This document shows, piece after piece, positions 22,096-32,052 of a DNA stretch of 64,000 nt. A model generated the notes under the pieces. That model saw nothing but the letters and a program-made list of their open reading frames with translations, ran no database searches and was not told where the DNA came from. Numbering within the stretch: position 1 is the first letter of the stretch; each line of letters begins with the position of its first letter. A program made the translations under genes and the position numbers. Source of the DNA: Flavobacterium algicola (GTDB taxonomy: Bacteria > Bacteroidota > Bacteroidia > Flavobacteriales > Flavobacteriaceae); NCBI RefSeq assembly GCF_022399565.1, contig NZ_JAJTUT010000004.1:62001-126000 (forward strand), read 5' to 3'.

Positions 22096-23292
22096 ATGAA
22101 AAAATCACAATGGTTTCTAGTCTTGTGTGTAATCTTTTTTGAGGTTGGGCTTTATGCGCAACATGCACCTATAATAAATGATGTAGATTCTTCTAAAAAA
22201 TGGGAGTATCAGGAAAATTTGTCGGATGAATTTAATTCGGGTTCGATTGATTGGACCACTAAATGGTTTTTGAATAGTAATCTTCCTAATGTAAGCGCTT
22301 GGAAATGGAATAATGCCAGCAATCTAAAACTGGTTAATAATGCTGTTGAAATTCAAATGAGCCATAATGCTAATAATGTACCTGTGGATGGCACTTACTT
22401 TAGCTCCGGAATATTAAAAACAAAAGGCACTTTTACAACCGGTTACGTAGAAGCCAGAATCAAAGGAGCGGTAATTAACATACCAGGATCAGATAACGGC
22501 AGAGGAGTTTGTCCTTCATTTTGGTTGTACAGTGATTTTGATCGTACAGCAGCTGAGGGTAAAACGGTTTATTCAGAAATTGATGTGGTTGAATTACAAC
22601 AATTTGATTATTTCAATGGTGTACAAGATAATGTGTATGATATGGATCTTAATTTGCATCTGGTACGTAAAGTAAACGGAGCAGATGTTTGGTTTCGTCC
22701 AAAACAAAATGTAGAAACGCAAAAAAATAGATATACAGCCCCATTTGATCCTACTCAAGACTATCATGTTTATGGTTGTGAGGTCAATGAAACTGAGATT
22801 ATCTGGTATGTTGATGGTGTTCGGGTAGCGAGCAAGCCTAATACGTATTGGTATCGTCCTATGAATGTTACGGTTTCTTTAGGACTTAGAGTGCCTTTTG
22901 TACAATTTGTTAACAATGCATTTGTTGCTATAGATCCTATTACAAATGAGCGTGCTAATAAGCAATTACCTGCTATTCCTGCAACTATGTCTGTTGATTA
23001 TGTTAGGGTATGGAAGAAAAAAGAAATTCTGAGTGTACCAAAAATTAAAGATAAAAAAGTAGGAAGGCAACTCTTTCCTAATCCTGCTAAAGATACGGTA
23101 AACGTTGTTCTGAATGATTTTGAATTTAATTCGAAAGTTACCTTACTAGATAATAATGGGAAGGTAGTTTTAAATAGCATAATGGATAATGCAACTTTTA
23201 AAATGCCTATAGGATTTTATACTAAAGGTGTTTATTTTTTCAAAGTTGAAAACTCAAACGGATTGTTTACCCAAAAACTTTTAATACAGTAA
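22096..23292 (+). CDS. GH16 endo-galactanase, probable kappa-carrageenase, Type IX-secreted
   Basis: The start at 22096 gives signal peptide MKKSQWFLVLCVIFFEVGLY; a TTG at 22072 is less likely. The GH16 jelly roll occupies about residues 35-315 with catalytic motif EIDVVE (Glu161, Asp163, Glu166); this beta-bulge motif and the following Leu fit kappa-carrageenases rather than agarases. Residues from about 325 form a Type IX secretion sorting domain (LFPNPAKDTVNVV ... KGVYFFKVEN ... QKLLIQ), so the enzyme is exported to the cell surface or medium. It would cut beta-1,4 bonds in kappa-carrageenan to give neocarra-oligosaccharides. The GH16 family is certain; the specificity rests on the motif and locus. 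Confidence 0.87.
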   Translation: MKKSQWFLVLCVIFFEVGLYAQHAPIINDVDSSKKWEYQENLSDEFNSGSIDWTTKWFLNSNLPNVSAWKWNNASNLKLVNNAVEIQMSHNANNVPVDGTYFSSGILKTKGTFTTGYVEARIKGAVINIPGSDNGRGVCPSFWLYSDFDRTAAEGKTVYSEIDVVELQQFDYFNGVQDNVYDMDLNLHLVRKVNGADVWFRPKQNVETQKNRYTAPFDPTQDYHVYGCEVNETEIIWYVDGVRVASKPNTYWYRPMNVTVSLGLRVPFVQFVNNAFVAIDPITNERANKQLPAIPATMSVDYVRVWKKKEILSVPKIKDKKVGRQLFPNPAKDTVNVVLNDFEFNSKVTLLDNNGKVVLNSIMDNATFKMPIGFYTKGVYFFKVENSNGLFTQKLLIQ

Positions 23293-23417
23293 ATTAGTAG
23301 CAGTATAGTTGCTTTATTAATGGTATTTAATTGTAAGTCAGTAAAATAATTAAGTGTTTTTGATTTGTCTTTTACTATGGAATTTATCTCATTAAAATCA
23401 TTAATTGATTAGAATAA

Positions 23418-23482
23418 GGTAAAATAATGTAAGTTAATGGTAATTTATAGATTTACATAAATGGGTTTTTAGGCTTACTTTG
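23418..23482 (+). promoter_or_regulatory. Locus-type promoter of the GH127 operon
   Basis: GGTAAAATA at 23418 and GGTAATTTA at 23439, 21 bp apart. TTACTTTG (23475-23482) begins 57 bp from the first repeat. The leader to the GH127 start is about 135 bp. The rest of the 23293-23620 spacer shows no gene and no clear terminator for the GH16. Confidence 0.75.
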
Positions 23483-23620
23483 TGTATTCGATCAATTTTA
23501 CACAACCTTAGATAGGATGTGGATACTGAATAAAAAAAAGAACCAATCAAATTATTAGAATATACCAAAAACAAGTAGATAGTAGTGCAAAAAATTGAAC
23601 TACTTATATAAATATAAAAA

Positions 23621-25657
23621 ATGAAAAAAATGAAAATTAAGTATGGTTTAGCTGCTGTAGGAATGCTTTTTCTAAATGTTTCTTTTGCTCAGAATAAAGG
23701 GATTGTGGATAATACAAACAGTCCTAATGTAAAGTTGAAAAGCATCAACATTGGTGATTGTCATTGGACCAAAGGATTTTGGGCGGATAAGTTTAAAATT
23801 TGTGAAGATAAAATGTTGCCTTATATGGGCGAGGTTTTAATGGGAGATGTAGGACACGGTTACAATAACTTCAAGTATGCCGCCGGTCTTGAAAAAGGAA
23901 AGCACAAAGGTTTTGCTTGGCATGATGGCGATTTTTACAAATGGATGGAAGCGTCTTCTTATGTCTATGCGCAAAATAAAGATCCAAAAATCTTAAAACA
24001 ATTAGATGATATTATTGCTGTAATTGCCAAAGCGCAATTGCCAAATGGATATTTGCAAACCACCATTCAATTGAGTGGAAATAAGATTGATCCTTTTGAA
24101 AACCGTAAATACCACGAAATGTATAACAGTGGGCATTTGTACACAAGTGCTTGTATTCACTACCGTGTTACGGGTAAAAAGAATTTCTTAGATATTGCTG
24201 TTAAGCATGCTGATAACCTGTATTCAGTGTTTTTTCAAGATACGAAACAATATGCACGTTTTGGTTTTAACCAAACCCAAATTATGGGATTAGTAGAGTT
24301 GTATCGTACAACAAAAGATAAAAAGTACTTAGCATTAGCGGAGAAATTCATTAATCGCAGAGGTCATAACGGAATTGAAGAAAACTCAACTACTAAAGGA
24401 TACCCAGTAGGGGATATGGTTCAGGAATTTACTCCTTTGCGTGAGTCTAGTGAAGCCGTAGGACATGCTGTTTTAGCATTGTATTACTATGCAGGAGCTG
24501 CTGATGTTGCTGCTGAAACGGGTGAAAAAGCCTTGGTAGTGGCTCTTGATAGATTATGGGAAAATGTTACTGAAAGAAAAATGTATGTAACAGGAGCGGT
24601 AGGTCAAACGCATTATGGGGCATCAACTAACAGACAAATGATTGAAGAAGGTTTTATTGATGAATACATGATGCCAAATATGACAGCTTACAACGAAACT
24701 TGTGCTAATATTTGTAACTCTATGTTTAGTTACCGAATGATGGGGCTTAACGGAAAATCAAAGTATGCTGATGTAATCGAAAATGTATTGTTTAATAGTG
24801 CACTTTCAGGAATCAACCTTGAAGGGGATAAATATTATTATTCAAATCCATTACGTAAAATTCATGGTTCTAGGGACTACTCAAAAATGAATACGGAATA
24901 TCCAGAGCGTCAATCGTATTTAGAGTGTTTTTGTTGTCCACCTAACTTAGTGCGTACTATTGCTCAAATTTCTGGATGGGCTTATAGTTTGGCTGATAAC
25001 GGTATTTCAATCAATTTATACGGAGGAAATATTTTAGATACCAAAATGGTTGATGGATCTAAATTAAAATTAGAGCAAGTATCAAACTATCCATGGGACG
25101 GAAACGTAAAAGTGACTGTTAATGAGTGTAAAAAAGGTGCTTTCGAAATGATGTTCAGAATCCCTAATTGGGCTAAAGGAAGTTCATTAAAGGTGAACGG
25201 CCTTGACGCTGGTGTTACGGTAGTTCCTGGTGAGTTTGCTGTTATTAATAGAAGTTGGAAAAAAGGAGACGTTGTTACCCTTGATATGCCAATGGAAGTA
25301 AACTTAGTTGAAGGACATGGTCGTATTGAAGAAGTACGTAACCAAGTAGCGATTAAGAGAGGTCCAGTTGTTTATTGTGCTGAATCTACAGATTTACCAA
25401 AAGGAACCAGTATCTTAGATGTATATCTTTCAGGGAAAAACAATTTTGATGTTATGTATCGTCCAGAATTATTAGGTGGAATCACATCAATCTCGACTCA
25501 AGCATTGATTAGAAAAGACAAAACGACAGACGCTATGTATCACACGGTTGCAAAACCAGTTTTAGAAAACACAAAAGTTTCCTTTGTGCCTTATTATAGC
25601 TGGTCCAATAGAGGTGATTCAGAAATGACAGTATTCATGCCAATTATTTGGGATTAA
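23621..25657 (+). CDS. GH127-family hydrolase, probable 3,6-anhydro-D-galactosidase
   Basis: A 678-residue exported protein (signal MKKMKIKYGLAAVGMLFLNV, cleavage near FAQ) with the all-alpha barrel and beta-sandwiches of GH127 (former DUF1680). YNETCANICNSMF (Glu359, Cys361) and CFCCPPNLVRT (Cys438, Cys439) correspond to the zinc-ligand and nucleophile cysteine regions of the founding beta-L-arabinofuranosidase. GH127 enzymes of marine flavobacteria are known to remove 3,6-anhydro-D-galactose from the non-reducing end of neocarra-oligosaccharides. Presence beside GH129 and two sulfatases supports that role here. Arabinofuranosidase activity is the alternative but no other arabinan gene is nearby. 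Confidence 0.87.
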   Translation: MKKMKIKYGLAAVGMLFLNVSFAQNKGIVDNTNSPNVKLKSINIGDCHWTKGFWADKFKICEDKMLPYMGEVLMGDVGHGYNNFKYAAGLEKGKHKGFAWHDGDFYKWMEASSYVYAQNKDPKILKQLDDIIAVIAKAQLPNGYLQTTIQLSGNKIDPFENRKYHEMYNSGHLYTSACIHYRVTGKKNFLDIAVKHADNLYSVFFQDTKQYARFGFNQTQIMGLVELYRTTKDKKYLALAEKFINRRGHNGIEENSTTKGYPVGDMVQEFTPLRESSEAVGHAVLALYYYAGAADVAAETGEKALVVALDRLWENVTERKMYVTGAVGQTHYGASTNRQMIEEGFIDEYMMPNMTAYNETCANICNSMFSYRMMGLNGKSKYADVIENVLFNSALSGINLEGDKYYYSNPLRKIHGSRDYSKMNTEYPERQSYLECFCCPPNLVRTIAQISGWAYSLADNGISINLYGGNILDTKMVDGSKLKLEQVSNYPWDGNVKVTVNECKKGAFEMMFRIPNWAKGSSLKVNGLDAGVTVVPGEFAVINRSWKKGDVVTLDMPMEVNLVEGHGRIEEVRNQVAIKRGPVVYCAESTDLPKGTSILDVYLSGKNNFDVMYRPELLGGITSISTQALIRKDKTTDAMYHTVAKPVLENTKVSFVPYYSWSNRGDSEMTVFMPIIWD

Positions 25658-25667
25658 TTTTTTTACA

Positions 25668-27296
25668 ATGACTAATAAAGTTTTTATATGTTTAATTTTG
25701 TCTTTGGTTACTTTTTGTAGCCAAGGACAAAAAAAACAACCTAATATTCTTTTTATAGCCTTTGATGATTTGCGTGCAGATCTAGGTTGTTATGGTTCAG
25801 ATGTGGTTCAGTCACCTAATATTGATGCTTTGGCAAAAGATGGGGTGCAGTTTAATCGAGCTTATTGCCAGCAAGCCATTTGCGGACCTTCACGTGCTAG
25901 TGTGATGACAGGAGCAAGAACACAAACAATTAATGTAATTGATTTGTTCCAAGACTTTAGAGCCAATCGTCCGAGTATTATAACCCTTCCACAACATTTT
26001 CGTGAAAACGGTTATGAAACAGTGTATACAGGTAAAATTTTCCATGGAAAATATACAGATGATGAATTATCATGGAGTCGTAAAGCCGTTCGACCTAAAA
26101 AAGATCCTTCCATTCCAGAAACTATTAGCCAATATGCATTGAAGGAAAATCAACAAATGTATGTGGACAATAAAAAAGCATTGGATGCCAAATATGGAGA
26201 AAAAATGATTCGCGAAAACTGGTTGGCTAAAGGTCCAGTGGTAGAATGTGCGGATGTTCCTGATGAAACCTATGAAGACGGAGAAAATACCGTTGCAGCG
26301 ATCGCTACACTTAAAGAATTAGTGAAAACGGACAAACCTTGGTTTTTAGGACTAGGTTTCTTGAAGCCTCATTTGGATTGGGTAGCCCCAAAAAAATATT
26401 GGGATCTATATGATGAAGCTAAAATTCCAATTGCTAATCAGGTTAATCCTCCAAAAGATGGTGCTACTATGGGATTGTCTGAATCTCTAGAAGTGCGTGT
26501 AGGTGCTGATATGCCAAAATCAGAAGCTTTTTCACCAGAGTTGCAACGCAAATTGCGCCACGGGTATTTTGCTTGTGTAAGTTATGTAGATGCACAAATG
26601 GGAAAAATGATTCAAGCCTTGAAGGACGCAGGACAATATGATAATACCATCATTGTTTTATGGTCTGATCATGGTTTTAACCTTGGTGAAATGGGATATT
26701 GGGGAAAAGCAACCAATTATGAAATTGCGACACGTGTTCCTTTTATAATCGTAGCTCCAGGAGTAACTGATAAAGCAAAAGGTGAAAAATCAGATGCATT
26801 AGTTGAGTTAATTGATATTTACCCTACACTTTGTGATTTAGCCGGTTTGAAAAAGCCGAATACTTTAGAGGGTAACAGTATTGTTCCTTTGTTAAAGAAA
26901 CCTTCTAAAAAAGGAGATGAAGCAGCTTTTAGTGTTTTTCCAACACCCGCTTTACGCGAATGGGCTGCAAGACCGTTTACACCTCCGTTTAGAAACTCTT
27001 TCTTTGAACCTTTGATTCAAAAAATAGAATCAAAAATTAAAAATCAAATGGGAAAAAAGTGGGATAGAGCTTCATTTGAAGAATTTGTGATGGGCTATGC
27101 TATGAGAACGGATCGTTATCGATTGGTGATCTGGAAAGACAGAAGACATCCTAATGATGCCCCTTTATTTGTAGAACTTTTTGACCATCAAGAAGACCCT
27201 ACTGAAAGTTCTAATATTGCAGCCGCTAATCCAATGTTGGTAAAAACATTAACCAAACAATTTGATAAAAGTCAGAAAGTAGTTTTTTCAAATTAA
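25668..27296 (+). CDS. S1-family sulfatase, iduronate-2-sulfatase-like
   Basis: A 542-residue exported sulfatase (signal MTNKVFICLILSLVTFCSQG). Metal motif AFDDLRADLGCYG, formylglycine motif C-G-P-S-R-A-S with Cys72, and WSDHGFNLGEMGYWGK are the pattern of the iduronate-2-sulfatase-like S1 branch. It starts 10 bases after the GH127 gene and is 20 bases before the next sulfatase, so the three are co-expressed. A plausible task is removal of the 2-sulfate on anhydrogalactose before the GH127 or GH129 acts, as described for this type in carrageenan loci; this is inference. Confidence 0.9.
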   Translation: MTNKVFICLILSLVTFCSQGQKKQPNILFIAFDDLRADLGCYGSDVVQSPNIDALAKDGVQFNRAYCQQAICGPSRASVMTGARTQTINVIDLFQDFRANRPSIITLPQHFRENGYETVYTGKIFHGKYTDDELSWSRKAVRPKKDPSIPETISQYALKENQQMYVDNKKALDAKYGEKMIRENWLAKGPVVECADVPDETYEDGENTVAAIATLKELVKTDKPWFLGLGFLKPHLDWVAPKKYWDLYDEAKIPIANQVNPPKDGATMGLSESLEVRVGADMPKSEAFSPELQRKLRHGYFACVSYVDAQMGKMIQALKDAGQYDNTIIVLWSDHGFNLGEMGYWGKATNYEIATRVPFIIVAPGVTDKAKGEKSDALVELIDIYPTLCDLAGLKKPNTLEGNSIVPLLKKPSKKGDEAAFSVFPTPALREWAARPFTPPFRNSFFEPLIQKIESKIKNQMGKKWDRASFEEFVMGYAMRTDRYRLVIWKDRRHPNDAPLFVELFDHQEDPTESSNIAAANPMLVKTLTKQFDKSQKVVFSN

Positions 27297-27316
27297 TAGT
27301 TTTTAATACTCAAAAA

Positions 27317-28819
27317 ATGATGAATAAAGTAATAAATACAAAATTAAGCCATGTACTGTTGATGATGGTTTGCTGTTTTTCTTTTGCGAAAGCACAAACC
27401 TCAAAGCCCAATATTCTTGTGATTCTATGTGATGATCTAGGGTACAATGATGTTGGTTTCAATGGATCTACAGATATTATCACTCCTGAATTAGATAAAT
27501 TAGCTGCTAATGGAGCCATCTTCAGTTCGGCTTATGTGGCACACCCTTTTTGTGGACCTAGTAGAGCTGCTTTGATGACAGGACGTTACACACAAGAAAT
27601 AGGAACTCCATATAATTTAAGAGATGATGGTCGCGATACTCGTAGTGGTGTTCCAGTTAAAGAAACTTTTATGAGTAATATGTTGCAAGATGCAGGATAT
27701 TACACATCAGCAATTGGAAAGTGGCATTTAGGTGATTATCCAGAATTCACACCTAACAAAAGAGGGTATGATGATTTCTTTGGTTTTTTAGGAGGAGGAC
27801 ATAAATATTTTCCTGAAAAATTCCAACCGTATTTTGAAAAACAAAAACAAGCGGGCGCGTATCCTATCAATGTATATTTTACGCCTTTGTTACATAATGA
27901 CAAAGAAGTTAAAGAAACGGAGTACATTACCGACGCTTTTTCAAGAGAAGCGGTACGTGTTATAGAAGAATCTAAAGTGAAGAAAAAACCGTTCTTTATG
28001 TACTTAGCTTACAATGCACCACACGTGCCATTAGAAGCAAAAGAAGAAGATTTGAAAGTTTTTGAAAACATCAAAGATCTTGACAGACGTACCTATGCTG
28101 CTATGGTGTATTCAGTAGATAGAGGAGTGGGACAAATTGTAAAAGCATTAAAGGAAACCAAACAATTTGAAAATACCTTGATCGTGTTTTTGAGTGATAA
28201 TGGTGGGAATTTTGATCATGGGGCAAATAATTATCCACTTAAAGGAACTAAAGGTGATACTTTTGAAGGTGGTTTCCGTGTGCCAATGTTTATGCACATG
28301 CCTAATGTTATTGCCGCTGGAACTCATTTTGATCACGCCGTATCGGCTCTAGATCTATACCCTACTTTTGCTTATTTGGCCAAAACGAACTTACCGAAAG
28401 GAAAGGTAGTCAATGGTAAAAATATTTGGAACGATATAAAATCCAATACTAGTCCGCACAAAGATGAGATGATTTACGCTTGGCGTTACCGTGAAGGATA
28501 TTCAGATGTATCAGCTAGAAAAGAAGATTGGAAAATTGTACGTATGGGGAATGAACCTTGGCAATTGTTTAATATCACAAAAGACATAGGAGAGCACAAA
28601 GATTTAGCAGGTCAGTTTCCTGATCGTGTAAAAGAGATGGTTGATGAAACTAAATTATGGTCTAAAAAGCACATTACTCCTTTGTGGTTTTACTCTCAAG
28701 CTGATGCTGATTATTGGGCTTCGGGTAGGTTTCCTGGATTTGAGGATACATTCGAAATAGATAAGTTAAGAATGTCGCCGAAAGAATATACGGAGTGGAC
28801 TGAAAAGCAGAAAAAATAA
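27317..28819 (+). CDS. S1-family sulfatase, carrageenan-sulfatase-like (S1_19 type)
   Basis: A 500-residue exported sulfatase (signal MMNKVINTKLSHVLLMMVCC ... AKAQ). Metal motif LCDDLGYNDVGFNG, formylglycine motif C-G-P-S-R-A-A with Cys79, GKWHLG, and LSDNGGNFDHGANNYPLKG are intact. It is a close paralogue of the gene at 52886 and of the broken gene at 50782, sharing long blocks such as FFGFLGGG(H/K)KY and AYNAPHVPLEAK. This group resembles S1_19 enzymes that act on the 4-sulfate of carrageenan galactose. The subfamily is my reading of the motifs and needs a database comparison. Confidence 0.9.
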   Translation: MMNKVINTKLSHVLLMMVCCFSFAKAQTSKPNILVILCDDLGYNDVGFNGSTDIITPELDKLAANGAIFSSAYVAHPFCGPSRAALMTGRYTQEIGTPYNLRDDGRDTRSGVPVKETFMSNMLQDAGYYTSAIGKWHLGDYPEFTPNKRGYDDFFGFLGGGHKYFPEKFQPYFEKQKQAGAYPINVYFTPLLHNDKEVKETEYITDAFSREAVRVIEESKVKKKPFFMYLAYNAPHVPLEAKEEDLKVFENIKDLDRRTYAAMVYSVDRGVGQIVKALKETKQFENTLIVFLSDNGGNFDHGANNYPLKGTKGDTFEGGFRVPMFMHMPNVIAAGTHFDHAVSALDLYPTFAYLAKTNLPKGKVVNGKNIWNDIKSNTSPHKDEMIYAWRYREGYSDVSARKEDWKIVRMGNEPWQLFNITKDIGEHKDLAGQFPDRVKEMVDETKLWSKKHITPLWFYSQADADYWASGRFPGFEDTFEIDKLRMSPKEYTEWTEKQKK

Positions 28820-28843
28820 TTTGAGGTTGAAAGTCTAAAAGGG

Positions 28844-28869
28844 GTTTATTGAATTTTGTTTCAATAAAC
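28844..28869 (+). other. Intercistronic hairpin before GH129
   Basis: A 9-bp stem (GTTTATTGA at 28844-28852, TCAATAAAC at 28861-28869) in the 119-bp gap between sulfatase and GH129. The following CTCTTTTA is a poor T tail. It could be a partial terminator that lowers GH129 expression relative to the upstream genes. Confidence 0.5.
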
Positions 28870-28938
28870 TCTTTTAAATATAATAAAAACATAGAATCCA
28901 AATTTAAATGTTTTTTTTTTTAATAAAATAATGAGATT

Positions 28939-31014
28939 ATGAAAAAATATAACACCTTAATTAAGGTAGTAGTAGCTTTTATATGTTTGCAATCCCTCTC
29001 AAGTTTTACGGTAAAGGAAGGTGTAAAACAGCAGTCAGTAGTTGCTACTGATATTGTACTTGAAAATAAAGTATTAAAAGTAACTGTAGACGATAAAACA
29101 GGGAGTTTTACTGTATTCGAAAAAAAATCAGGACAAGTTTGGGTATCAGATCCGTGGGAAGTTGCTGCAGGTATTTTAACTATGAACGATTTAAAAGGAA
29201 AACAACAAACGGTTAATATCTCTAAGAGTAAAACGATCAAACTAAACAAAACTGGAAATACAGTAACCATTGCGTTTACAAATCCAGTTTTAGAAAATGA
29301 CACTGTTGCTGAAGGAGTAACCATTACCACTGAATTGCGCTTAGATGCTAAGGATGCAAAACTAGATGTGGAAGTCAAATCAGTACAATCCGGGAAATAC
29401 AAAGTATTGGATTTAAGATATCCATCAAGAGCGTTTAGTTTAGAGACTGATGTGGATCGTGGTGCAGCTGTTATTCCTCAAAAACAAGGGGTTATTAGTC
29501 CATCCTATATTTTCCCTATGAACGGAGGTGCTTTTTGCAGGTGGGATGATGCAACTTATGTAGCTAAATCAACAGGTACATTGGATTTGTTTAATGCATC
29601 TGGTTTGTCTATGCCGTGGTGGGGAACCTACAATGAAAAATCAGCTGTTATCGGAATTGTTGACGAAGCTTCAAGACCTAAAATGTTTTACAACATCAAC
29701 AACAACGGACAATATTTATACAACTCTGAAGGAAAGATGTCTCCTAACAAAAGAATCGCTTTTTTAGATCCTATTTGGAACCTAAAAAAAGAAAATCAAC
29801 CTAAAATAATTAGTTACCAATTTATTCCAAATGGAAATTACGTGGACATGGCTAAAGTGTATCGTAAAGAAGCCATTAAGAGAGGGTATTTTGTATCATT
29901 AGAAGACAAAGCTAAAAGAGATCCAGATGTTAAAAAACTAGCAGGAGCAGTTTACATGGGAGTTTATGGTGGTTATCCACACTATGTAAACATGCCAGGA
30001 ATGGCATTTACGTTTGATCAATTGAAAGAAATGATTAAAACCACCCATGATGAATTAAAGGTAGATAACGCCTTTTTCCATGCCTGGGGAACATTCTCTA
30101 ATTTTGTTCCTAATTGCTGGCCTATTAGTGAGGCTTTAGGAGGTGTTTCTAAATTAAAAGAAGCGGTTGATTTGACTAAAGAATACGGTTATTTATATTC
30201 ATCTTATCATGCTTATTCAGCAACATTGGAGAATGATCCAAAATTTGATACCGGTTTATTTGCAAAAGACGCTTCGGGAAAATTAAAAAGTGCAGGAAGT
30301 CGTTGGGCGAATATTGACCAAAACAAACAATTGGCTTTGGCACAAAAAAATCTTGACAAAGAGATTGCAGCTTTAGGTTTAGAAGCTGATATCACGGACA
30401 TATCCTTTTCCTATTTTGCAGATGAAGACAATTCAGGTTATTTTAATTTAGCAAAGTACCTAGATTCTAAAAACCTAGTAAATGGAACAGAACACGGGCA
30501 ACAACAGTACATTCCGTATTTTGATATGTTTGAAGGAATGACGTATTTGAACTCTAGTTTATCTGAGATTTCACATAGAGCTCCTTTGTTTAATTTAGTG
30601 TTTCATGATGCAATTGCTGTTTTTGGAAAAATACAAGATCCAGATAATCAAATTTCTGAAAACGGAGATTTTAAAGTAAAGTCTTTGCGTAACATGTTGT
30701 TTGGAGTAGGATCGACCATTTTCTTTTCGCCTTATGAATTTGATGGTATGAAAGATATGATTAAGATAGCAAATCAAGTAGTAAGTCCTGTAAATAAAGA
30801 AACGTTCTTCTCAGAATTGCAGTCACATGACTATTTAAGCCCCGACTTTAACTTGCAAAGATCAAAATTCACATCAGGTACTGAAATTATTGTAAACTTA
30901 GGACCAGTAAAACAAAAAACGAAAGAAGGATTAGAAATTCCAGCCTTTGGTTACCAGATCACTTATAATGATGGTAAAGTCAAAAAAGGGAACTTTCAGG
31001 TTAGTTATAAATAA
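28939..31014 (+). CDS. GH129-family hydrolase, probable 3,6-anhydro-D-galactosidase
   Basis: A 691-residue exported protein (signal MKKYNTLIKVVVAFICLQSL). An N-terminal beta-sandwich (residues about 35-290, FTVFEKKSGQVWVSDPWEV) is followed by a TIM-barrel region rich in acidic residues (GVYGGYPHYVNMPGM, ITDISFSYFADEDNSGYFN, NGTEHGQQQYIPYFDMFEG), matching GH129. The founding member is an alpha-N-acetylgalactosaminidase, but flavobacterial GH129 enzymes from carrageenan loci release 3,6-anhydro-D-galactose. It follows the GH127/sulfatase genes after a hairpin and ends at a terminator. Two different anhydrogalactosidase families in one operon suggest complementary preferences, for example chain length or sulfation of the neighbouring galactose. 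Confidence 0.82.
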   Translation: MKKYNTLIKVVVAFICLQSLSSFTVKEGVKQQSVVATDIVLENKVLKVTVDDKTGSFTVFEKKSGQVWVSDPWEVAAGILTMNDLKGKQQTVNISKSKTIKLNKTGNTVTIAFTNPVLENDTVAEGVTITTELRLDAKDAKLDVEVKSVQSGKYKVLDLRYPSRAFSLETDVDRGAAVIPQKQGVISPSYIFPMNGGAFCRWDDATYVAKSTGTLDLFNASGLSMPWWGTYNEKSAVIGIVDEASRPKMFYNINNNGQYLYNSEGKMSPNKRIAFLDPIWNLKKENQPKIISYQFIPNGNYVDMAKVYRKEAIKRGYFVSLEDKAKRDPDVKKLAGAVYMGVYGGYPHYVNMPGMAFTFDQLKEMIKTTHDELKVDNAFFHAWGTFSNFVPNCWPISEALGGVSKLKEAVDLTKEYGYLYSSYHAYSATLENDPKFDTGLFAKDASGKLKSAGSRWANIDQNKQLALAQKNLDKEIAALGLEADITDISFSYFADEDNSGYFNLAKYLDSKNLVNGTEHGQQQYIPYFDMFEGMTYLNSSLSEISHRAPLFNLVFHDAIAVFGKIQDPDNQISENGDFKVKSLRNMLFGVGSTIFFSPYEFDGMKDMIKIANQVVSPVNKETFFSELQSHDYLSPDFNLQRSKFTSGTEIIVNLGPVKQKTKEGLEIPAFGYQITYNDGKVKKGNFQVSYK

Positions 31015-31036
31015 TAATAAAAAATATTGATTTAAG

Positions 31037-31064
31037 AAGTGGAGCATTATACTCCACTTTTTTT
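31037..31064 (+). terminator. Rho-independent terminator
   Basis: An 8-bp stem (AAGTGGAG at 31037-31044, CTCCACTT at 31052-31059) followed by a T run, ending the GH127-GH129 operon. Confidence 0.9.
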
Positions 31065-31623
31065 ATAAATTATATAAAGTTAAAAATTATTAAAGATTGC
31101 TTTTATGAGCATCTGTCTAATTAAAAAAAATAAGAAATTCATACAAATTTGAAGAGTTATTTTAAGGACTTCCCAGTAAAATAATTTTGAAAAACTTTGT
31201 AGATTTATTTCATCAGTGTTAATATTGAACCATTAACTTCAGTGAAATATCTCAGTACGATTTTTAATGATATGATTAGCGGACCATTTGCGTGAACGAC
31301 CTGAGAATTGTCGGCTATGATTGTTTTTTTTTTAATTATAATGCTTCCTTAAATTCTATTTTCATAATCTTGTCTTTCATCAGTAACTATATCATCAACT
31401 CCAGCCTATCCTTTTATAGCTACAATTATTTCAATTTCAGTAGATATAAAATTTTAAAAGGCCTATACTTACTTCAATACCATCTATAAAATCCATAAAT
31501 ATTATTTATAAATTTATTGTAGCTGTTTTTAAGACTAATTTTTAATGAATCTTGAAAAATAAATAGTAAAACATTTTTATTCAATATTTTAACCTTTCTG
31601 CGCTCATATATATTTACTGTTGT
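31065..31623. other. Gene-poor AT-rich stretch
   Basis: No intact gene on either strand. On the minus strand near 31270-31440 there are short protein-like stretches broken by stops (for example VDDIVTDERQDYENRI and TIIADNSQVVHANGPL). They may be leftovers of the same decayed region as the fragment at 31624, but I cannot identify them. Confidence 0.3.
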
Positions 31624-31957
31624 TTATCTTCTTCCGAGACTACCATTAAATAAAAGATGATCGGAACCATCATAATCATTAGCTGTTAACATTTGAGAAT
31701 CGCCTAAACTTCCTGTAATATCTGTTCTTGTAATAGCACTAAATACGAATTGTGGCGTAATTACATTATTATCCTTCAATAATAATTATAATATTTTTCT
31801 CATTAATATGACAATCCATCGAAAAACGAAAAAAATATCCTTCTTGATTTGTAAAAAAGTCCGTGCCTGAACAATTAAATCCTAAATATCTATCGTACGT
31901 CAGTTCTTTACTAAAATTGAATATTTTGCATGTTAAGGGTAAAATAATAGATGACAT
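31624..31957 (-). pseudogene. Decayed C-terminal gene fragment, unrecognised
   Basis: Reading on the minus strand, 31957 to 31772 encodes a protein-like stretch (ELTYDRYLGFNCSGTDFF ... INEKNIIIII). A one-base shift near 31770 then leads into NVITPQFVFSAITRTDITGS and DYDGSDHLLFNGSLGRR before a stop at 31624-31626. The second part looks like a genuine protein C-terminus. A stop lies just upstream of the first part, so the 5' portion is missing. I do not recognise the family. It lies downstream of the minus-strand SusD gene and may be a former member of that operon. Confidence 0.45.
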
Positions 31958-32032
31958 TCAGTTTCTAGTCAAATATTAAACCTTTTAAAAAAGGATTTTA
32001 TTTGTTCTACAACTTTTTTTACAACGTTTGTC

Positions 32033-32052
32033 AATTCGAGTGCAGTCGAGAA
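32033..32052. repeat. Flavobacterial TTCGAGTG..AGTCGAGAA-type intergenic repeat, single copy
   Basis: The stretch contains TTCGAGTGCAGTCGAGAA with inverted TCGA halves. It resembles short intergenic repeats common in Flavobacteriaceae genomes. Only one copy is seen here, so the assignment rests on recognition of the word. Confidence 0.35.

Noticed and set aside
31292..31489. 65-residue open frame rich in Phe, Ile, Ser and Asn
   Set aside because: Composition is that of translated AT-rich DNA and no promoter leads to it; on the other strand the same area has protein-like debris.
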